A stretch of DNA of 64,000 nt from Sipunculus nudus (Eukaryota > Annelida > Sipuncula > Golfingiida > Sipunculidae), in assembly GCA_026874595.1 (NCBI GenBank), contig CM049306.1, forward strand, positions 100,509,642-100,573,641, written 5' to 3'. Under the pieces are notes generated by a model. It was not told the DNA's origin. It made no database searches and saw nothing but the letters and a program-made list of their open reading frames with translations. A program made the position numbers and the translations under genes. Numbering within the stretch: the stretch's first letter is position 1; every line of letters begins with the position of its first letter. Of the stretch, positions 20,609 to 31,764 are shown piece after piece.

Positions 20609-20828
20609 ATGGACATTACCAATTGGCTTAAGCGAGGACCGTCTCTAAAGAGGCCCCGTACTGAAGGTTTGCCCGATCCGCGTGAATGTATGGCAGAACA
20701 GAGTGCACAGGAGTACCAGGCCGCAAATGATCAGGTCGATCAGCTGACATCACAACCAAAACCCAAGAAAAGACGTGGGGAATACAAAAGGTTGGATGAC
20801 TGTGAGAGACTAAAAATTGCTAAATCTG
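20609..20828 (+). pseudogene. N-terminal fragment of a transposon-like nuclear protein, broken by a MITE
   Basis: The frame opens MDITNWLKRGPSLKRPRTEG and continues with an acidic/Gln-rich stretch. It then shows a basic nuclear-localisation-like PKPKKRRGEYKRLDDCERLK and IAKS, where the frame passes into MITE sequence (20826-20930). It reads 41 more meaningless codons to a stop at 20956. The MDI.....R opening and RGEYKRL.D.ERLKIAK block are reminiscent of N-termini of invertebrate transposase-derived proteins. I cannot name the superfamily. No downstream continuation was seen, so a disabled fragment within TMED intron 4 is the best reading. Confidence 0.5.
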
Positions 20829-20930
20829 TCATAGCGAGGCGTCTTATTCCCGAGGGTTTCATATTCGCGATTCTTTCCCATTCGCGAATATCGCACGTTA
20901 AAACCTTCGCAAACAAAAAGGCAACCACAG
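20826..20930. mobile_element. Complete ~105-bp TTCGCGA MITE
   Basis: The left end (CTGTCATAGCGAGGCG then TCTTATTCCCGAGGG) and the right end (CCTTCGCAAAC ... AAGGCAACCACAG) are inversely related, with internal TTCGCGA palindromes. The right end is followed by TA. It shares the TCTTATTC.CGAGG block with 18299-18347. Confidence 0.6.
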
Positions 20931-20956
20931 TATACCATGTCAACATCCATACATAA

Positions 20957-21614
20957 TGGCAAAGAGGCAAGGGCCCTCCGTTCATTGTATAAATGTTGGA
21001 GTTTTCACACAAGTTTGAAGTATACACTCAAGTAGCATGTGTCATGAAATCATAAAACCACATGGGAACATATGTGTGTATTATGTGCATTAAATAAAGT
21101 TTATATTTGGTTATTCAGTTTTACTTTGCCGGGTGTCTGTAGATAAATCATTGGTTCCCACACCCATGACCAGTGACGTTGTATGACTTTAACTTGGTGT
21201 TATGAATCGCAACTTGTGACAATGGCAAGGTAAAACCCAAGGAGCAATCCATCTTATTTCACAGGGAATCTAGATTATCATCATCTTTTTTATTCAAAAG
21301 CTTCTTTTTCATCATGACACAGGGTGATCCTTTTATCCCCAGGTTCAAGCCAGCCATTGATAGGAATTAGGGCCTGTGTTGATCTGAATCTGGCGGAGCT
21401 TTGTAGGCTCTGAATACACATTCTATTTAACTTTATTAACCTTTAACCTATTAACCTTTATTTTTAAAGGATGATAGGCCTGCCTAAGTAACTTGGATGC
21501 AGTAACAAAAATTGTGTTGATTTTGTGTTCTTAGCTATGTAAGGTGTCAATCTTTTTTCTCACATTTTCTTTAACGTTGGTAAGTGTGATACAATAACAT
21601 GTTTTTTTTTTCAG
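20957..21614. other. TMED intron 4, right part
   Basis: No gene or classified repeat. It ends with a T10-rich polypyrimidine tract and the CAG acceptor of exon 5. Confidence 0.5.
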
Positions 21615-21764
21615 TATCGTGAGGAGCGTTTCCGTCAGACAAGCGAGAGCACCAACCAGAGGGTGTTGTGGTGGTCGATAGCCCAGACTCTAATTCTTCT
21701 CCTGACAGGGTTCTGGCAGATGAGACATCTAAAGAGCTTTTTTGAGGCAAAGAAACTAGTGTAG
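21615..21764 (+). CDS. TMED4: TMED4/9 coding exon 5 (membrane anchor and sorting tail)
   Basis: This exon has 49 codons plus TAG, phase 0. It encodes [20 protein letters not shown], then a membrane span ([16 protein letters not shown]), then the cytosolic tail [13 protein letters not shown]. The tail has the di-phenylalanine (FF) used for COPII/COPI binding and a C-terminal KKLV, a dilysine KKxx retrieval signal for COPI. This end is essentially identical to vertebrate TMED4/9 and confirms the alpha subfamily. Confidence 0.98.
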   Translation, partial: YREERFRQTSESTNQRVLWWSIAQTLILLLTGFWQMRHLKSFFEAKKLV

Positions 21765-23763
21765 TGTTCACTGTGGATTTGCTAGATTAATAATTTAATA
21801 CATTATTTCATACAAACAGAGCCTTGTCTATCAGAAATTGTCAAGAGGAGAATAAATAGTGCATATGTGTGTGTGTGTATATATATATATAAATGTATAT
21901 ATATGTATATATATATTTATACTTAAAATACATACAAGACACACTATCACCACAGATATGATTTATTAAATTGACAGCAATATTCATTGATTATAATGCT
22001 TTACTGATCGAGCAACTATCATTAAATATTTGTCACAAAATATTGGAAACTTCATGTTATGCAGAGAGTACTGGTATCATGCTTTAGTTTGTCACACTCC
22101 TTGTGTACAATCAGCAGTATGCTTTCAGTGTTCAGTTACTCTTTTTATATTCTTTGTATATTTATTTTTCACAAATGTACCAGTAGTATTGGTTAAAGTA
22201 CATCCAGTGAATTAATTTCTTGAGCTTTTTTCTTAAGGACTATTAATAAAAAATAAATAATATAATGTTATCAGGGTGGCTAATATACTTGGTTGTTAAC
22301 TTTAGGTGATTACAGTATATGAATATTCACCAGGGATTTTATATACCCATATAATAAAAATCCTTGGGCAAGCTGACCACATATCTGGCACTGCATGTAT
22401 ATTTTCTACTTCAAGATAAAGAACATTATACATAAGTTGTACAGACTTGTAGATATTAGAACAATCTCACTTGTATATAGGCTGTGCACTCTTTGATGCT
22501 GTCATGTTCATGGTTGCCATGCTCTTGTTGTTTTAAAAGGGTAACCTTCAGTTAATGGTTTTGCTGTTTAAAATGTGCAAAATCATAATCATGGATATAA
22601 TTAAAGCAAGGGTTGTTTAGTTCAGCACTTATAAACAGATTTTAATGCCATGGGTGTAATTATCTTTGTAATGCTGATTATATGAAATAGGTGGGTTAAA
22701 TGGTGTGTTGTGAGTATGAATTCATTGCTCCTGTTTATTGGCTTTGTTTAATTAACTGTTGTTCATCTGTTTGAAGTTAGGTATATTGCAAATTTCAATC
22801 CCATTCTTGCATACCACATTGAACCACTGAATTTTTTTCAGGTACAGGCATATTTTTTTAAAGGGTTTTGATAAATTTTACTCTTGCGGAACCAATACAT
22901 AGTAATTTAACACAAGTTGTATAAAGCATATTTTTGACAGTAGGTGGCAGCACCAGCCAGCCACGTCAGGATTATTTGATATTCAGGCGAAAAGCAGCAT
23001 GTTGTTTCGTAACACTGATCACCTACGTACTGATATCATCTCTCATGTGTGCCACTCTGTTTCATAAGGCAAGCATGCCTAACTTATTGTACGAGTTTTT
23101 TTTTCGGAAATAAAGAAAACTATGTATCATTGTAAAATGTAATTTTCTTTTGTTTTGGCTCGTACATGGTCCTTGTTGTGCTTCCAAGTGTGCCCACACG
23201 TCATCTATAAACACCTCAGAAATATTCGGTATATTGCTGCATTGGATTCAATATTTCCCAGAAAATAACTTTAAATGTCACTCCCGCCGGACGGTCAAAT
23301 TAGCAGTAGATTGAACATCTCCAGTCATCAGGGAACCTATAAATATACCTTTTTAACTCGCCATAACGAAGTTCAGGAGAACTTTACCGTAAATCCCCCC
23401 CCCCCCCCCCCATTATAAATTTATTTTGTGAACTCATAACTCGGTATTGTATCGGTGGTTGAGAATGCCCCCCCCCCCCCTCCCTATAAAGTTTTTTTGT
23501 TAGGCTCATTGCTCCAATTGCTAATGAAGATATTTAAATTAAACTTAGTAGACTGATGTACAGTGCCAAATACCCGGCACAGTTATTAAAACTTCCCAAT
23601 ATTTTAATTTCCGAAAAAGTAATAAGCACTGAATGAACAAAATTTGTATAGATCCCAACCTAGCTCAGTTTTTGGATAACTTTTTTTATTACTCCGCAAC
23701 CACTCGCCATATTGCTTTCATATTTCATATATGTATTGTATAGAGGGTTAGGAAATATATTAG

Positions 23764-23806
<43 letters not shown>

Positions 23807-25193
23807 ATAGAATTATAGACTCGAGTTCCATTTCTGAGTTCACCATGAAATATTACATTTCTAAACCTGGTTTAGAATTAAAGGACTGGAAACAATACAT
23901 TTTTTAACCCTATAGTATATAAACTTAAATGTAATATATGTGAAATGTGTCAAACAGCATATATATATATATGTAATATATATATATATATAAATAAAAA
24001 ATTGTCCCACCTCCCATGCCTGGGAGTCAACCCCCCCCCCCCCCCCCAACCCCACCCTATAGAAGATATTGACGCCACTGCCGCTTCAGACCTCCAATCA
24101 GCGTGCTCATTACCAATTATCTTAAACGACTATGCATATTTCAAAATTTACGGCTAGTTATTCATATCCAAATGAATTGTTCCAGAAAGATTGCACAAAA
24201 TACATTACCCAGGCCTGCCAAATCACTTAAAAAAATAGAGTCACTCTTTATTATTACTCTTTTTTCAGCAGCACTCTTTAAAGCCGCTTTTTTCCAGTGA
24301 AAGCATTCTGATATATTTCTCTCCTGCTTTAACTGTCCACTTTAAAAATGAATTTTAAGTGTGCAAATGTCACGCATTTGTCAAAACGTGTGGAAAAGTC
24401 TTTATCTTCTTTCAGTAGGATGTACACCATGTTTATGTCTGACTTTGGGAACAATATATATATATATATATATAAATATTTTTTATAGATTTGTAGTATG
24501 CGAAACACATCTTCATTCAGTCTGTGATAAAAAAAATGGAAAATGCTAATTTGAAATTTTTCTACTCTTTTTTTTTCAAAGAAGAGCACCTACTCTTACC
24601 TTTGGCAGGCCTCTTTTCGCTCCTTGGTCAATACCTGGGGTATCTTAATCAGTTGGTACAGCTGTTACCGTCTCACATTATTAATATTTGTGCTGCCCCC
24701 ATGGGGGAAACAAGTCATTTTCTGTCCTGTCGTATGCATGTCGTGATTTGATGATTTCTTGTAAACGTGATACGGCCTGATAACTTTTGAAGAGCTGGAT
24801 ATGTTCTCCTCGGGTCTCATACACAGTTTTTTATTAACTCAGCTGACTGGAAGTTACCTGAAATCATCACATAATCATATCAATTTTACAAATTTTTGGG
24901 TTGGATAATGACACCTCAAGCCATGTATGTTCCTTTTTACCAGCTGTAGACTTGATCGGAATACTTGTTGCTGCTTTGGTACTTGACCCAAAGGTTTCTT
25001 GATTTCAGTTTCAGCTTGTTCGTCATAGTTATAATTTCTCGCATTTTATGATTCAGTTATCCTATAAAATTTTTTCCAAGCCTGTGCATTTGCCATATAA
25101 CTGAATACATAGAGCTGAACTGAAGAGAGTACTTTGGGGCATTCAGACTTTGCACACACAAACAACTAATTGGATATAAATGCAAACCATAAA
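21765..25193. other. Convergent intergenic region TMED / FUOM
   Basis: Holds the TMED 3' UTR and repeats only. There are TA-rich runs at 21879-21918, 23767-23800, 23960-23991 and 24454-24475, and C runs at about 23394-23410, 23467-23480 and 24030-24046. Many small frames here match nothing. Confidence 0.5.
21851..21856 (+). promoter_or_regulatory. Candidate TMED polyadenylation signal
   Basis: AATAAA lies 87 bp after the stop codon. Alternatives lie further on, for example near 22246 and 23108, so longer 3' UTRs are possible. Confidence 0.5.
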
Positions 25194-25203
25194 TTTATTT
25201 ATT
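25194..25203 (-). promoter_or_regulatory. Candidate FUOM polyadenylation signal (two overlapping AATAAA)
   Basis: On the plus strand TTTATTTATT gives two overlapping AATAAA on the minus strand, about 350 bp after the FUOM stop codon. Position and orientation are right for the FUOM 3' end. Confidence 0.5.
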
Positions 25204-25551
25204 TAATAGTACAAATATATCAAATAATCAATTCTTATATATAAAATCACCATATGATTAATAAAAAAAATTACTGACGAGTCTATTCTTGATGAAAAAG
25301 TTCAGATTTCTAGCGAAAATTTATCAATGCAGTTACTTATAATAAAAAAGTTACAATTTATTAAAGGATAGATATTTGATAAATTTTTCGATCCTGCAAA
25401 AACAGTTCAGAGTTGTATTGTCTGTAATTATCAATTTATCTTATTTGGAATTTAAACTACGCTTTTTATCATATTTGATATATCTGAAGAATGCAAAAGG
25501 TGAATTTTATGAAGCAAACCGCATGCTTCAAGTCATGTTTGATGTGGGTTG

Positions 25552-25606
25552 CTATGGCAACACTACACCTTTCTTTATAATGATGTTTCCATACTGGGCC
25601 GTTTCC
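25552..25606 (-). CDS. FUOM: Fucose mutarotase, last coding exon
   Basis: This exon has one base plus 18 codons, reading (G)ETAQYGNIIIKKGVVLP and stop TAG, with acceptor TTCTCATTACAG. The GG of the preceding exon plus its first G gives Gly. In the RbsD/FucU fold the Y.N pair of this strand (YGN here) contributes to sugar binding. The human protein ends several residues later (NPLL, from memory), so this C-terminus is a little shorter. The exon lies in the proximal unit of a tandem duplication. Confidence 0.93.
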
Positions 25607-25693
25607 CTGTAATGAGAAAAAAGGAAAACCTTTAAGAAACTTCGTATGTTCAAAAATCCATGTTGCGTATCTAACCCGAAAACTGATTCATTT

Positions 25694-25890
25694 CAGAAGC
25701 GGATCGGGGGGGGGGGGGGGGTCCGCACCCCCCTTCTCCATCCGAGGCAATCTTTTTTTAAGGGTTTCCGACCAAATTTAGCGGCCTAGATCCCCCTTTT
25801 TTCCGGACCTGGGGACCTTTTTTTTAAGGATTTTCATTAGTCCTTCTGGAATGGACCCCCCCTTTCCTAAATCCTGGTTCTGCCCCTGTA
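25694..25890. mobile_element. Mini-element, copy 1 (AGAAGCGGATC...CCTGGTTCTGCCCCTG)
   Basis: Begins CAGAAGCGGATC followed by a G run and GTCCGCACCCCCC, and ends AAATCCTGGTTCTGCCCCTG. In inverse orientation it matches 36268-36483 (CAGGGGCGCTTCCAGGATTT ... GGATCCGCTTCTG). The CAGGGGC.G.TCCAGG ends resemble widespread hAT-like MITEs. The last half is duplicated again at 26251-26366. Confidence 0.65.
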
Positions 25891-25940
25891 TTTGATAGGT
25901 GATTGCCATATAATCTTTAGGGTATATGCGAGATATAGAA

Positions 25941-26411
25941 AATTACTGACGAGTCTATTCTTGATGAAAAAGTTCAGATTTCTAGCGAAAATTTATCAAT
26001 GCAGTTACTTATAATAAAAAAGTTACAATTTATTAAAGGATAGATATTGGATAAATTTTTCGATCCTGCAAAAACAGTTCAGAGTTGTATTGTCTGTAAT
26101 TATCAATTTATCTTATTTGGAATTTAAACTACGCTTTTTATCATATTTGATATATCTGAAGAATGCAAAAGGTGAATTTTATGAAGCAAACCGCATGCTT
26201 CAAGTCATGTTTGATGGTGGCTGCTATGGCAACACTACACCTTTCTTTATAATTTAGCGGCCTAGATCCCCCTTTTTTCCGGACCTGGGGACCTTTTTTT
26301 TAAGGATTTTCATTAGTCCTTCTGGAATGGACCCCCCCTTTCCTAAATCCTGGTTCTGCCCCTGTATTTGATAGGTGATTGCCATATAATCTTTAGGGTA
26401 TATGCGAGATA
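25941..26411. repeat. Tandem duplication, distal unit with 196-bp internal deletion
   Basis: Positions 25941-26253 copy 25269-25581 (offset 672), and 26251-26411 copy 25775-25935 (offset 476). The distal copy therefore lacks 196 bp. The junction falls inside the FUOM coding exon. Confidence 0.9.
26224..26253 (-). pseudogene. Truncated copy of last FUOM exon
   Basis: Encodes only the end of the exon (IIIKKGVVLP and TAG remain recognisable). The deletion removed the splice acceptor and the ETAQYGN codons. It sits in the last FUOM intron, upstream of the intact exon, and cannot be spliced in normally. Confidence 0.85.
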
Positions 26412-26891
26412 AAGATGTTTATATATTAAACTTAAAGTTTAATAGTACCATATTTTAATTTATTTTTTTCCCTGCGCTATAAATTTACATAACATCAGTA
26501 CATGAGACACATTTTGATGCTCTTTTTGTGATACTGCTAAGAACTGACACATCGAAGACTGGCCACGCTTTTAACTGCTCATGAAAGGAGAATAGTAAGA
26601 AATAAAATCGAAAAACTGAGAGAGTGGGCGACTTTAACACAGAATATTAATTACGCTATAATTAACCAACTGGAAAACAAGATCCACATATTACTTCCAT
26701 TATGTTACACTATTGTATACGCCGCTAGAAAGATACCATTATCTCAATTTTCCCCAAGCCATGACTCGCATTCATTCGCTATATGACGGGTAATTATGTT
26801 CTCCTGTAAGTACAAAAAAAATTACGGTTGAGCTGCCGACGCTGAATTATTTGTGATTTAATGCGGATCATTTTCCTACTACTCAACTTAC
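26412..26891. other. FUOM intron
   Basis: AT-rich intron; nothing else recognised. Confidence 0.45.
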
Positions 26892-26965
26892 CCGGTGTGA
26901 ACAATAGCGAAAGCCTTTTTGGCTCGTTCATAGAAAGCAAACCGCTCGACCGTCTCAAACTTGAC
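26892..26965 (-). CDS. FUOM: Fucose mutarotase, coding exon (penultimate)
   Basis: 24 codons plus two bases: VKFETVERFAFYERAKKAFA then IVHTG, with acceptor ATTGCAG and donor GTAAGTT. The block ERF.FYERAKKAFA.V.TGE is the FUOM signature I recall from the human protein. FUOM belongs to the RbsD/FucU family and interconverts the alpha and beta anomers of L-fucose in the cytosol, feeding fucose salvage toward GDP-fucose and protein glycosylation. Confidence 0.95.
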
Positions 26966-27313
26966 CTGCAATAGATACAAACCTTTTCAATTCTCTATAA
27001 ATTGAAATAGGCTACATCTCAGATATAACAGTGAAAAATAATTAAATATGTAGTAATTAATATGTAGTAATTTAAATCAGGTCACAGCTCGTTCATATAT
27101 TTAACATTTAATTTATTTAAACTTTTATTGACGTTCAGGCCCGGCATCCCTGTGTAAAATTGCGTCGCAAACACAAAAAAGAACCACTTCGATCTCCTAC
27201 TTTCTGTCGCCCTGTCCTCTGTCTGTCCGTGTCTGTCTGTCACTCTACCCTCTCTCTTTTTCTCTCTGTTAGTCTTTGTTTCATTCTTTCTGTTATTCTG
27301 TCTGTCCGTTTAT

Positions 27314-27409
<96 letters not shown>

Positions 27410-27559
27410 CTGGCGCACTCAATCTTTCACATCGTGTATTGTATACACTTATAGTTCTTGGTAAGGGGAGCAGATGGCGACACAGGCTAGGTCTGGTTTA
27501 AGCACACGTGCGCGTGCCTACACGGAGAACCTCTGTAGTAATACAGTATGACCCCTCAC
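26966..27559. repeat. FUOM intron with long CT microsatellite
   Basis: A (CT)n tract of about 90 bp at 27315-27405 dominates. It keeps frames open on both strands (Leu-Ser and Arg-Glu repeats), which are artefacts. Confidence 0.8.
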
Positions 27560-27660
27560 CTCTCCCCCCTCTGCTCTGTTAGCTATCTCCCTATATTTCT
27601 TCCACACCGGCGGCTCCCCCATGCCTTTTGCTTTATCGGATGGGACAACTTCCATCACGG
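27560..27660 (-). CDS. FUOM: Fucose mutarotase, coding exon
   Basis: CC plus 33 codons: (A)VMEVVPSDKAKGMGEPPVW then KKYREIANRAEGGE, acceptor ACCATTGTAG, donor GTGAGG. It matches the AVMELVPSDK...TPVW.EY region of mammalian FUOM. The split codon is completed by the preceding exon's final G, giving Ala. Confidence 0.95.
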
Positions 27661-28437
27661 CTACAATGGTATAAAGTAGACCTACGTTCCGATGTTACAA
27701 AACATTATATTGCAACACTACAAAGGTGTTGTTTACACGTTACATCACAGTACGTGACGTTATTATATCAACGGACAATTTACGATTCCCTGTTTTACAG
27801 AACATAATGAATCATTGCCCCTAAACTCCTCACGCGGCGGTTATACACATCAGTCCTTCTATATCTCCTTCCTTTTAACCGCTGCTTTTTCAACAAGATT
27901 CCCCAGGTATGTTCACCCCGAAAAACTTGCTATACAAAGCAGCGGTTATAGCAAAGGAGATCTGGAACGACCACAATGTATATTTGCTGTGTAAGGAGTG
28001 CACATTGCCCTATAACATATTATTATTATACCAAAAGGTCTACTGTTACGAAGTCATGGAGTTCAATCATTTATCTTATAACATCGTTTAACTGTTTAGT
28101 TTACGTTAATATTCTTGTTGTAGGATATTGACGATGAATATAAGCTTTCATGATATTTTTTACAAATGTTAAAGAAAATATTGAATACATGTCATTTAAA
28201 AACCTTTCCTATAACTTCTTTTTGTGCTACTGATCCCTCTGTCAAAAAAGACTGACATAACCTCTGAATTCTGGCCATGTAGTTTGAAACGGCGGATGCT
28301 GAACATGTGATCCTGTGAAAGATTTTCCAACATGAAGTAGAAGTCACGTGATCTCAATATCAGCAATACAGTTGGCAAATGGTAGTCACGTGATGAAAAA
28401 CGATCATCACACGAATTCACAATTTTTTTATACTGAC
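27661..28437. other. FUOM intron
   Basis: No other feature recognised; mixed composition. Confidence 0.45.
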
Positions 28438-28512
28438 CTACAGGTTGGTCAACATACGTGTCCAGCGGGTAGAGCTTCAGGATGGCCTCCAGGAGATCGG
28501 GGATGGAATGAC
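28438..28512 (-). CDS. FUOM: Fucose mutarotase, coding exon
   Basis: GT plus 24 codons plus G: (G)HSIPDLLEAILKLYPLDTY then VDQPV, acceptor TACTGCAG, donor GTCAGT. It corresponds to the IP.LLEA.LKL.PLDTYV segment of FUOM. Splice phases at both ends fit the neighbouring exons exactly. Confidence 0.95.
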
Positions 28513-28603
28513 CTGCAGTATGAAAAGATAAACATTATTAAAGTGGCGTCGTCGTCTACATTCATCGTGCACTCTTGTCTCAAATCAAATGCCAATAAAT
28601 CGT

Positions 28604-28625
28604 GGAGGGGGGGGGGGGGGGGGGG

Positions 28626-28665
<40 letters not shown>

Positions 28666-28680
28666 GATGATGATGATGAT
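28604..28680. repeat. Compound G-run, GA and GAT microsatellite
   Basis: A G run of about 20 (broken once by A), then (GA)n, then (GAT)n up to about 28681. It lies in the FUOM intron 90 bp from the exon at 28438-28512. Confidence 0.85.
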
Positions 28681-28739
28681 GGTTGTTGGACTTTGGGATG
28701 ATGAAACACAACTTTAATGTAAAATTTTGACCATAAACT

Positions 28740-28785
28740 AGCATTTTATAAAGGCTTTAATAATGACAATAACAATAACAACAAC

Positions 28786-28832
<47 letters not shown>

Positions 28833-28875
28833 GATTATTTTGCTTCATTTTAATAAACGTATTATGTAGTGTTAG

Positions 28876-28929
<54 letters not shown>

Positions 28930-28930
28930 T
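28740..28930. repeat. AAT and TA microsatellites
   Basis: (AAT)n at about 28783-28832 and (TA)n at 28878-28928. No gene. Confidence 0.85.
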
Positions 28931-30300
28931 CATGAAGTCAGTGGGACCTTCCTCGTTGATTCTTACGATTCCCATTTACTTTCAAATAATTTTAAATGTA
29001 TGAATATTCGTACCTATATATAGTAAAACCATAAATATATGAAAAATATTTCCCTCCTTTTATTTGCAGTTATGATCCCACATATCAACATATAAAGCAA
29101 CATAAATACCTTGACAGAGTTCTGTATTCAAAATAATAAAAAAAATTAAAAAGGTATAAAGACACAATGCGCCATTAGTCATTCAAACACCTGTTTCCTG
29201 GTCTAGCTCATGCATTAAAAAATCAGTCCCAGTGTGTCCTGGTTTAAATCATGCCTTTGCATTTGAAAGCCATATATCGGTTTGACAACTAAACTCCCTG
29301 CGAAGCATTCTCATCACGTTCTCTCAAACTAATTTCTTCATTCGTGGAACTGCCCAATGAGTGCATTTTGCTGAACACGGGGTCTCAAACATACGTGTTG
29401 TTCAAGATATTACAACCAGAGGGCGTGAACGTACAACAACGTACTACAATGTGTCGACATGGCGTTTGTTGATAGGCCATAGGGTCCTATTTAGCCAGGT
29501 GTACAACTACCGCTTTGTCTGCAATCACTCTGCAACGCAGATTCAATTATGTGTATGCGATATTACACTGATCGCACGTTTGAACAGCGTATTGGCAACC
29601 CTCGTACACGTTACGTCAACCTTACATTGTTTCCGCGTTTCTTTCATGGCAATATTACAATTTGTAGACACAACGCAAAAATGTACTGGCCAGCTTTGTC
29701 TCATAAACAGGAATTTTATGGCATGTTCTATCTCATACGTCTGCATTACGACCCATGAAAACACAGCGTAATACCGTATACACATAACTCTACGAATGCA
29801 TTACGTAGACGGTTTCCACGTATCACAAACGTAACGCAGCCGTGTCAGAGACGTGTACATATTTAGCGTTATATTTACAACCGGTTATAAGTCTGCTTGT
29901 ATATGCTATTTCCGACAGAGAAAAAAGGTCTACCTTTGACATTGTTCTGTCTCAGTTCTGATATTAACCGCACTTCTCAGGAATATATATTTTTTTAATT
30001 ACTGTAAATAATGTCTTCGTTTTAAAACGAAACGACACCATGGATCTGAGCGGGTCAAGATTAAAAATAACATTTTTTAAAATGAAGATGATGATTCGTT
30101 CCACTCTCTGGTTTTGGAGACATCTTGAATGTACATACCCAGGAGCTCATTAAGCTGTAAATATGAAGTTTCCTCGGGCTGATTGATTTTCTGCCGTGAT
30201 GATCGCTGTATCGTTTTGGGTATCTTGCTCGGGAGAAAAAAAATAACTTAGCAACTTTAGGTCTGTAATCGCTGAGTGTTCGCAGGAAGTCTTCCCCCGT
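28931..30300. other. FUOM intron, CpG-rich non-coding stretch
   Basis: 29380-29880 is unusually rich in ACGT/CG-containing words for this AT-rich region and has frames on both strands with no recognisable protein. I could not decide between an old element and a regulatory stretch. Confidence 0.35.
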
Positions 30301-30304
30301 CGCT

Positions 30305-30565
30305 CGCACTATTACTACTACTACTACTACTACTAATACTACTACAAGTAGTAGTACTACCACTACTACAAAAAATAGAAGTGATAATAATAGGAGTAGT
30401 AGTAGTATAGTAGCCGCAGCAGATACTGCATGAGAAGTTGCAGTAGAAGTTGTAATTGTAGAGTATTTGTAGTGGTAGATGTAGTTGTAGAGATGTCTGT
30501 GGTCTATAAGTAGTAGATGACGTAGTAGAGGTAATAGTAGTAGTAGTAGTAGTAGCAGTAGTTAT
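30305..30565. repeat. Imperfect ACT/AGT trinucleotide region
   Basis: (ACT)n near 30309-30365 followed by (AGT)n near 30390-30565. The two halves are inversely complementary, so a folded structure is possible. Apparent Thr/Ser-rich and Val-rich frames are artefacts. Confidence 0.75.
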
Positions 30566-30679
30566 AGCAACAGTGGTAGTATGATTAACAAGGATGACTT
30601 TGTTTTTGCAGCGCAAGAACAAATATATGTCTCCCCCTATGGGCCATCCAAAAACTTTAGGGGTAAAATATGCACTAAC

Positions 30680-31600
30680 TCAAAATAATGATTCTAGCTA
30701 TCAACAGATTTGACTTAAAAAAACCTGACAAACTGACAGACAGAGTGACAGACAGACAGACAGACATAAGCCAGACACTTAAAAACTATTCCAAACCAAG
30801 GTAAGCATGAGAGCAATCACTGACCAAAATTTGGTTGACATCGGATAACATTTAAGAAAGTTATAGCAGGGAAACGAAAACCTGACAGACGGACAGACAA
30901 AGTGACAGACAAACAGACTGAAGCCAGACACTCAGAAACCAATCCCAACCAAGGTATGCATGAGAGCAATATATCTGACCAAAATTTGAATGAAATCGGA
31001 TAAGACCAAAATTTGAATGAAATCGGATAATATTTAGGAAAGTTATTGCACGGAAATGAAAATCTGACGGACAGACAGACAGACAGACAGATGCCAGACA
31101 CTCCAAAACCAACCTCAACCAAAGTAAGCATGAGAGTAATCACTGACCAAAATTTGAATGAAATCAGATAATATTTAGAAAAGTAATGGCACAGACACGA
31201 AAACCTGACAGACAGACAGACAGAAGCCAGATATTCCAAAACCAATCCCAAACAAGGTAAACATGAGAGCAGTCACTGACCCAAATTTGAATGAAATCGG
31301 ATAATATTTAGGAAAGTCATCACATGGAAATGAAAACCTGACAGACAGAGAGACAAAGTGATTGACGGACAAACAGACAGACAGAAGCCAGAACTCCAGA
31401 ACCAATCCCAACCAAGGTAAGCATGAGAGCAATCACTGACCAAAACTTGAATTAAATCGGATAATATTTAGGAAAGTATCGCACGGAAACGAAAACCTGA
31501 CAGACGGACAGAGAGACAGACAGACAGACGGACAGACAGACGGAGAGATAGACAGACAAACCCAAATCAATGTCCCCTGCATCCGCCGAGCGGGGGACAA
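30680..31600. repeat. GACA-bearing tandem repeat, about five units
   Basis: GTAAGCATGAGAGCAATCAC or a variant begins at 30801, 30954, 31124, 31257 and 31417 (spacings 153, 170, 133, 160). Each is followed by CAAAATTTGAATGAAATCGG and a variable (GACA)n tract that accounts for the length differences. It ends ATCCGCCGAGCGGGGGACAA, a terminal motif typical of mollusc interspersed repeats. Minus-strand frames (Cys-Leu-Ser-Val rich) are artefacts. Confidence 0.85.
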
Positions 31601-31639
31601 TTAAAATTGGTGGTCGAAAACGGGAGAGGGAAGCGGGCG

Positions 31640-31662
31640 GTGGGGGGGGGGGGGGGGGGGGT
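31640..31662. repeat. Poly-G run
   Basis: GGTGG followed by about 17 G. Confidence 0.8.
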
Positions 31663-31764
31663 CCGTGCCTGAATTAATCCTTTGGATCCTTACCTGAATG
31701 AAACCTTAAACATCAAAGCATTCTTAATGTTTAGTAAATGCTGATGGAACAGAAATAGTGGTTG

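Larger units (their letters stand above)
25269..25940. repeat. FUOM: Tandem duplication, proximal unit (intact FUOM last exon)
   Basis: 672-bp unit whose sequence recurs directly next to it at 25941-26411. It contains the intact last FUOM exon and a mini-element copy (25694-25890). Confidence 0.9.

Noticed and set aside
18299-20930. Reading 18299 and 20930 as the two ends of one 2.6-kb transposon
   Set aside because: The ends are inversely related and TA-flanked, but 20826-20930 is better explained as a complete small MITE and 18299-18347 as half of another copy.
27160-27501. Leu-Ser and Arg-Glu repeat frames
   Set aside because: They read through a (CT)n microsatellite.
30817-31432. Minus-strand frames rich in CLSV/SVRFS repeats, resembling a repeat protein
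   Set aside because: They lie on the GACA-bearing tandem repeat; the peptide pattern is the translated DNA repeat.
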